A stretch of DNA of 64,000 nucleotides from NCBI GenBank assembly GCA_043554545.1, contig CP121337.1:806001-870000 (forward strand). The letters run 5' to 3'. This stretch comes from UBA7330 sp043554545 (GTDB lineage: Bacteria > Bacteroidota > Bacteroidia > Cytophagales > Cyclobacteriaceae). Under the pieces are notes generated by a model. It saw only the letters and a list, made by a program, of their open reading frames with translations. It made no database searches and was not told where the DNA came from. The position numbers and the translations under genes are program-made. Every line of letters begins with the position of its first letter. Position 1 is the first letter of the stretch. This document shows positions 62,882 through 64,000 of this stretch, piece by piece.

Positions 62882-64000
62882 TTATAGTCCTGTGGCTATT
62901 GTTGTTAATCCTCGCTCTTTTACAAGTGATTCTCTTACTTTTAAAGACTTATATGCTTTTGATGGATTGATTGCACCACCTGATTGAAGTCTTGCTTCAG
63001 CCAGGATGGGCCTAAGATCATACTGAAAAGCATCCTGAACAATTTCCTGACAGTAAGCCACTTCGTTGAGTTCCTGAGCATTTTTTAATTCTTCCTGATC
63101 TACGATAAGTGCCTTTGCATAATTAAGATGGATATTCTGTAAGGATTGAAGTAGGTCTTCTAAAGGGTCTTTTAAGTTATGGCTGGCATCAATCATCCAC
63201 GCAGGTTCCTTGTTGGTTTTCTCACCTTTGACTAATTCCAGAAAGATCAGGAAAAGTGCATAAGGTTTGATTGCACCTACAGAAATATCATCATCAGCAT
63301 ATTTTGAATCGTTGAAATGAAACCCGCCTAATCGCTGATGAAGTTGTAGTGTTGCTACTATTTGCTCAATGTTTGTGTTTGGTAAGTGGTGACCAAGATC
63401 TACAAGCGTGTTGGCTTTTTTTCCTAATGCTGTAACCATTGAAAATGAAGTGCCCCAATCTGGAATTACGGTATGGTAAAATGCAGGTTCAAATGGTTTG
63501 TATTCCAGTAGTAATTGCCAGCTATCCGGAATTTTTTCATAGATCTCTTCCAGTGAGGAAAGAGTATTTTTATAAGCAGTCCTAAAATCCATCTGACCAG
63601 GAAAAGAGGAACCATCAGCTAACCAAACAGTCAAAACGTTGGCATCCAGCATTTCCCCATATGCGATAACTTCTTTATTGTGGTCTATGGCAAGTTTTCG
63701 AACCTCACGGTCTGTATTGCTTAATGAGCCAAACTTATAGGAGTGTTTTTGATCAGGTTGATCCTGAAATGTGTTAGAGTTAACAGAGTTTATTTTTAAC
63801 CCTTTGGTTTTTAATTCATGCTTTATTGCATTAACATCTTTAGGGATATCCCAGGGTATATGTAGCGAAATTGCATTACAGGACCTGGATAAGGTATTTA
63901 ACACACCTACATCTTCTATTTTTTGGATGAGCGTTCCAGGCTCGCCGCCACCAGGGAATCTCCCAAAACGAGTCCCTCCAGTCCCTAATGCCCAACTCGG
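62882..64000 (-). CDS. rhaI: L-rhamnose isomerase, RhaI type, cut by the right edge
   Basis: About 373 residues are in the window and the frame stays open to the edge, so the N-terminus is missing. It is a TIM-barrel sugar isomerase of the Pseudomonas stutzeri RhaI type, distinct from E. coli RhaA. Near the left end of the protein are S-W-A-L-G-T-G-G-T-R-F-G-R-F-P and S-L-H-I-P-W-D. Metal and substrate residues are expected in L-L-L-E-Y-K-P-F-E-P, L-V-D-L-G-H-H, H-F-N-D-S-K-Y and W-M-I-D-A-S-H-N. It converts L-rhamnose to L-rhamnulose. First visible gene of the minus-strand rhamnose operon. Confidence 0.88.
   Translation of the reverse strand, partial: PSWALGTGGTRFGRFPGGGEPGTLIQKIEDVGVLNTLSRSCNAISLHIPWDIPKDVNAIKHELKTKGLKINSVNSNTFQDQPDQKHSYKFGSLSNTDREVRKLAIDHNKEVIAYGEMLDANVLTVWLADGSSFPGQMDFRTAYKNTLSSLEEIYEKIPDSWQLLLEYKPFEPAFYHTVIPDWGTSFSMVTALGKKANTLVDLGHHLPNTNIEQIVATLQLHQRLGGFHFNDSKYADDDISVGAIKPYALFLIFLELVKGEKTNKEPAWMIDASHNLKDPLEDLLQSLQNIHLNYAKALIVDQEELKNAQELNEVAYCQEIVQDAFQYDLRPILAEARLQSGGAINPSKAYKSLKVRESLVKERGLTTIATGL

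Overview
The window comes from a Bacteroidota bacterium, most likely a marine Cytophagales-type species. This is an inference from gene content: an LpxC-FabZ fusion, the type IX secretion (T9SS) regulator PorX and a T9SS plug protein, a TonB-type receptor with a carboxypeptidase-regulatory-like N-domain, a DUF5916 protein, a DnaQ-DnaE fusion, weak Shine-Dalgarno signals, and promoters with the Bacteroidota -7 element TAnnTTTG. Base composition is moderate (about 40% GC by eye) except for one GC-rich sulfatase gene.

Layout. 1-11.3 kb: the tail of a secreted protein, an outer-membrane receptor, a DUF5916 protein, two universal stress proteins, and a minus-strand group (secreted propeller-like protein, cupin, nucleoside hydrolase). 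This group contains a decayed partial copy of its own first gene. 11.3-14.4 kb is a plastic island: remnants of two different transposases, REP-like palindromes, a lipoprotein and a foreign-looking sulfatase. 15-21.1 kb: an AddA/AddB-like helicase-nuclease pair. 21-29 kb: a Uma2 nuclease, a Dabb protein, the DnaQ-DnaE replicative polymerase, thioredoxin and membrane or secreted unknowns. 29.0-29.44 kb has no protein gene but carries a convincing candidate structured RNA on the minus strand, with its own promoter and terminator. 29.4-40.2 kb is housekeeping: ABC-F ATPase, lipoprotein MsrA, aconitase, a LuxC-type reductase divergent from a dicluster ferredoxin, a DUF58 protein, a PUR-family protein, an AI-2E-family permease and YchF. 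40.2-48.5 kb: a PAD-family deiminase, T9SS plug protein, ECF sigma factor with a membrane/barrel partner, a 36-residue membrane peptide, a deoxyhypusine-synthase-like protein without the catalytic lysine, acylphosphatase and several unknowns.

48.6-57 kb holds two compact operons. On the minus strand, an HD-domain hydrolase, lpxD, lpxC-fabZ, lpxA and an ABC ATPase make the first steps of lipid A. On the plus strand, porX, tsaE and alanine dehydrogenase are joined by zero spacing and overlap. 57-64 kb is an L-rhamnose utilisation locus: DUF1080 lipoprotein, GH78 rhamnosidase, esterase, a small membrane protein, an NCS1-like permease, and an L-rhamnose isomerase that runs off the right edge.

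The strongest leads are the orphan structured RNA at 29.08-29.31 kb, the RAYT/REP island around the transferred sulfatase with altered active-site motifs, the lysine-less deoxyhypusine-synthase homologue, and the sigma factor paired with an anti-sigma/beta-barrel chimera next to a T9SS gene. No tRNA, rRNA, CRISPR array or intact insertion sequence was seen.
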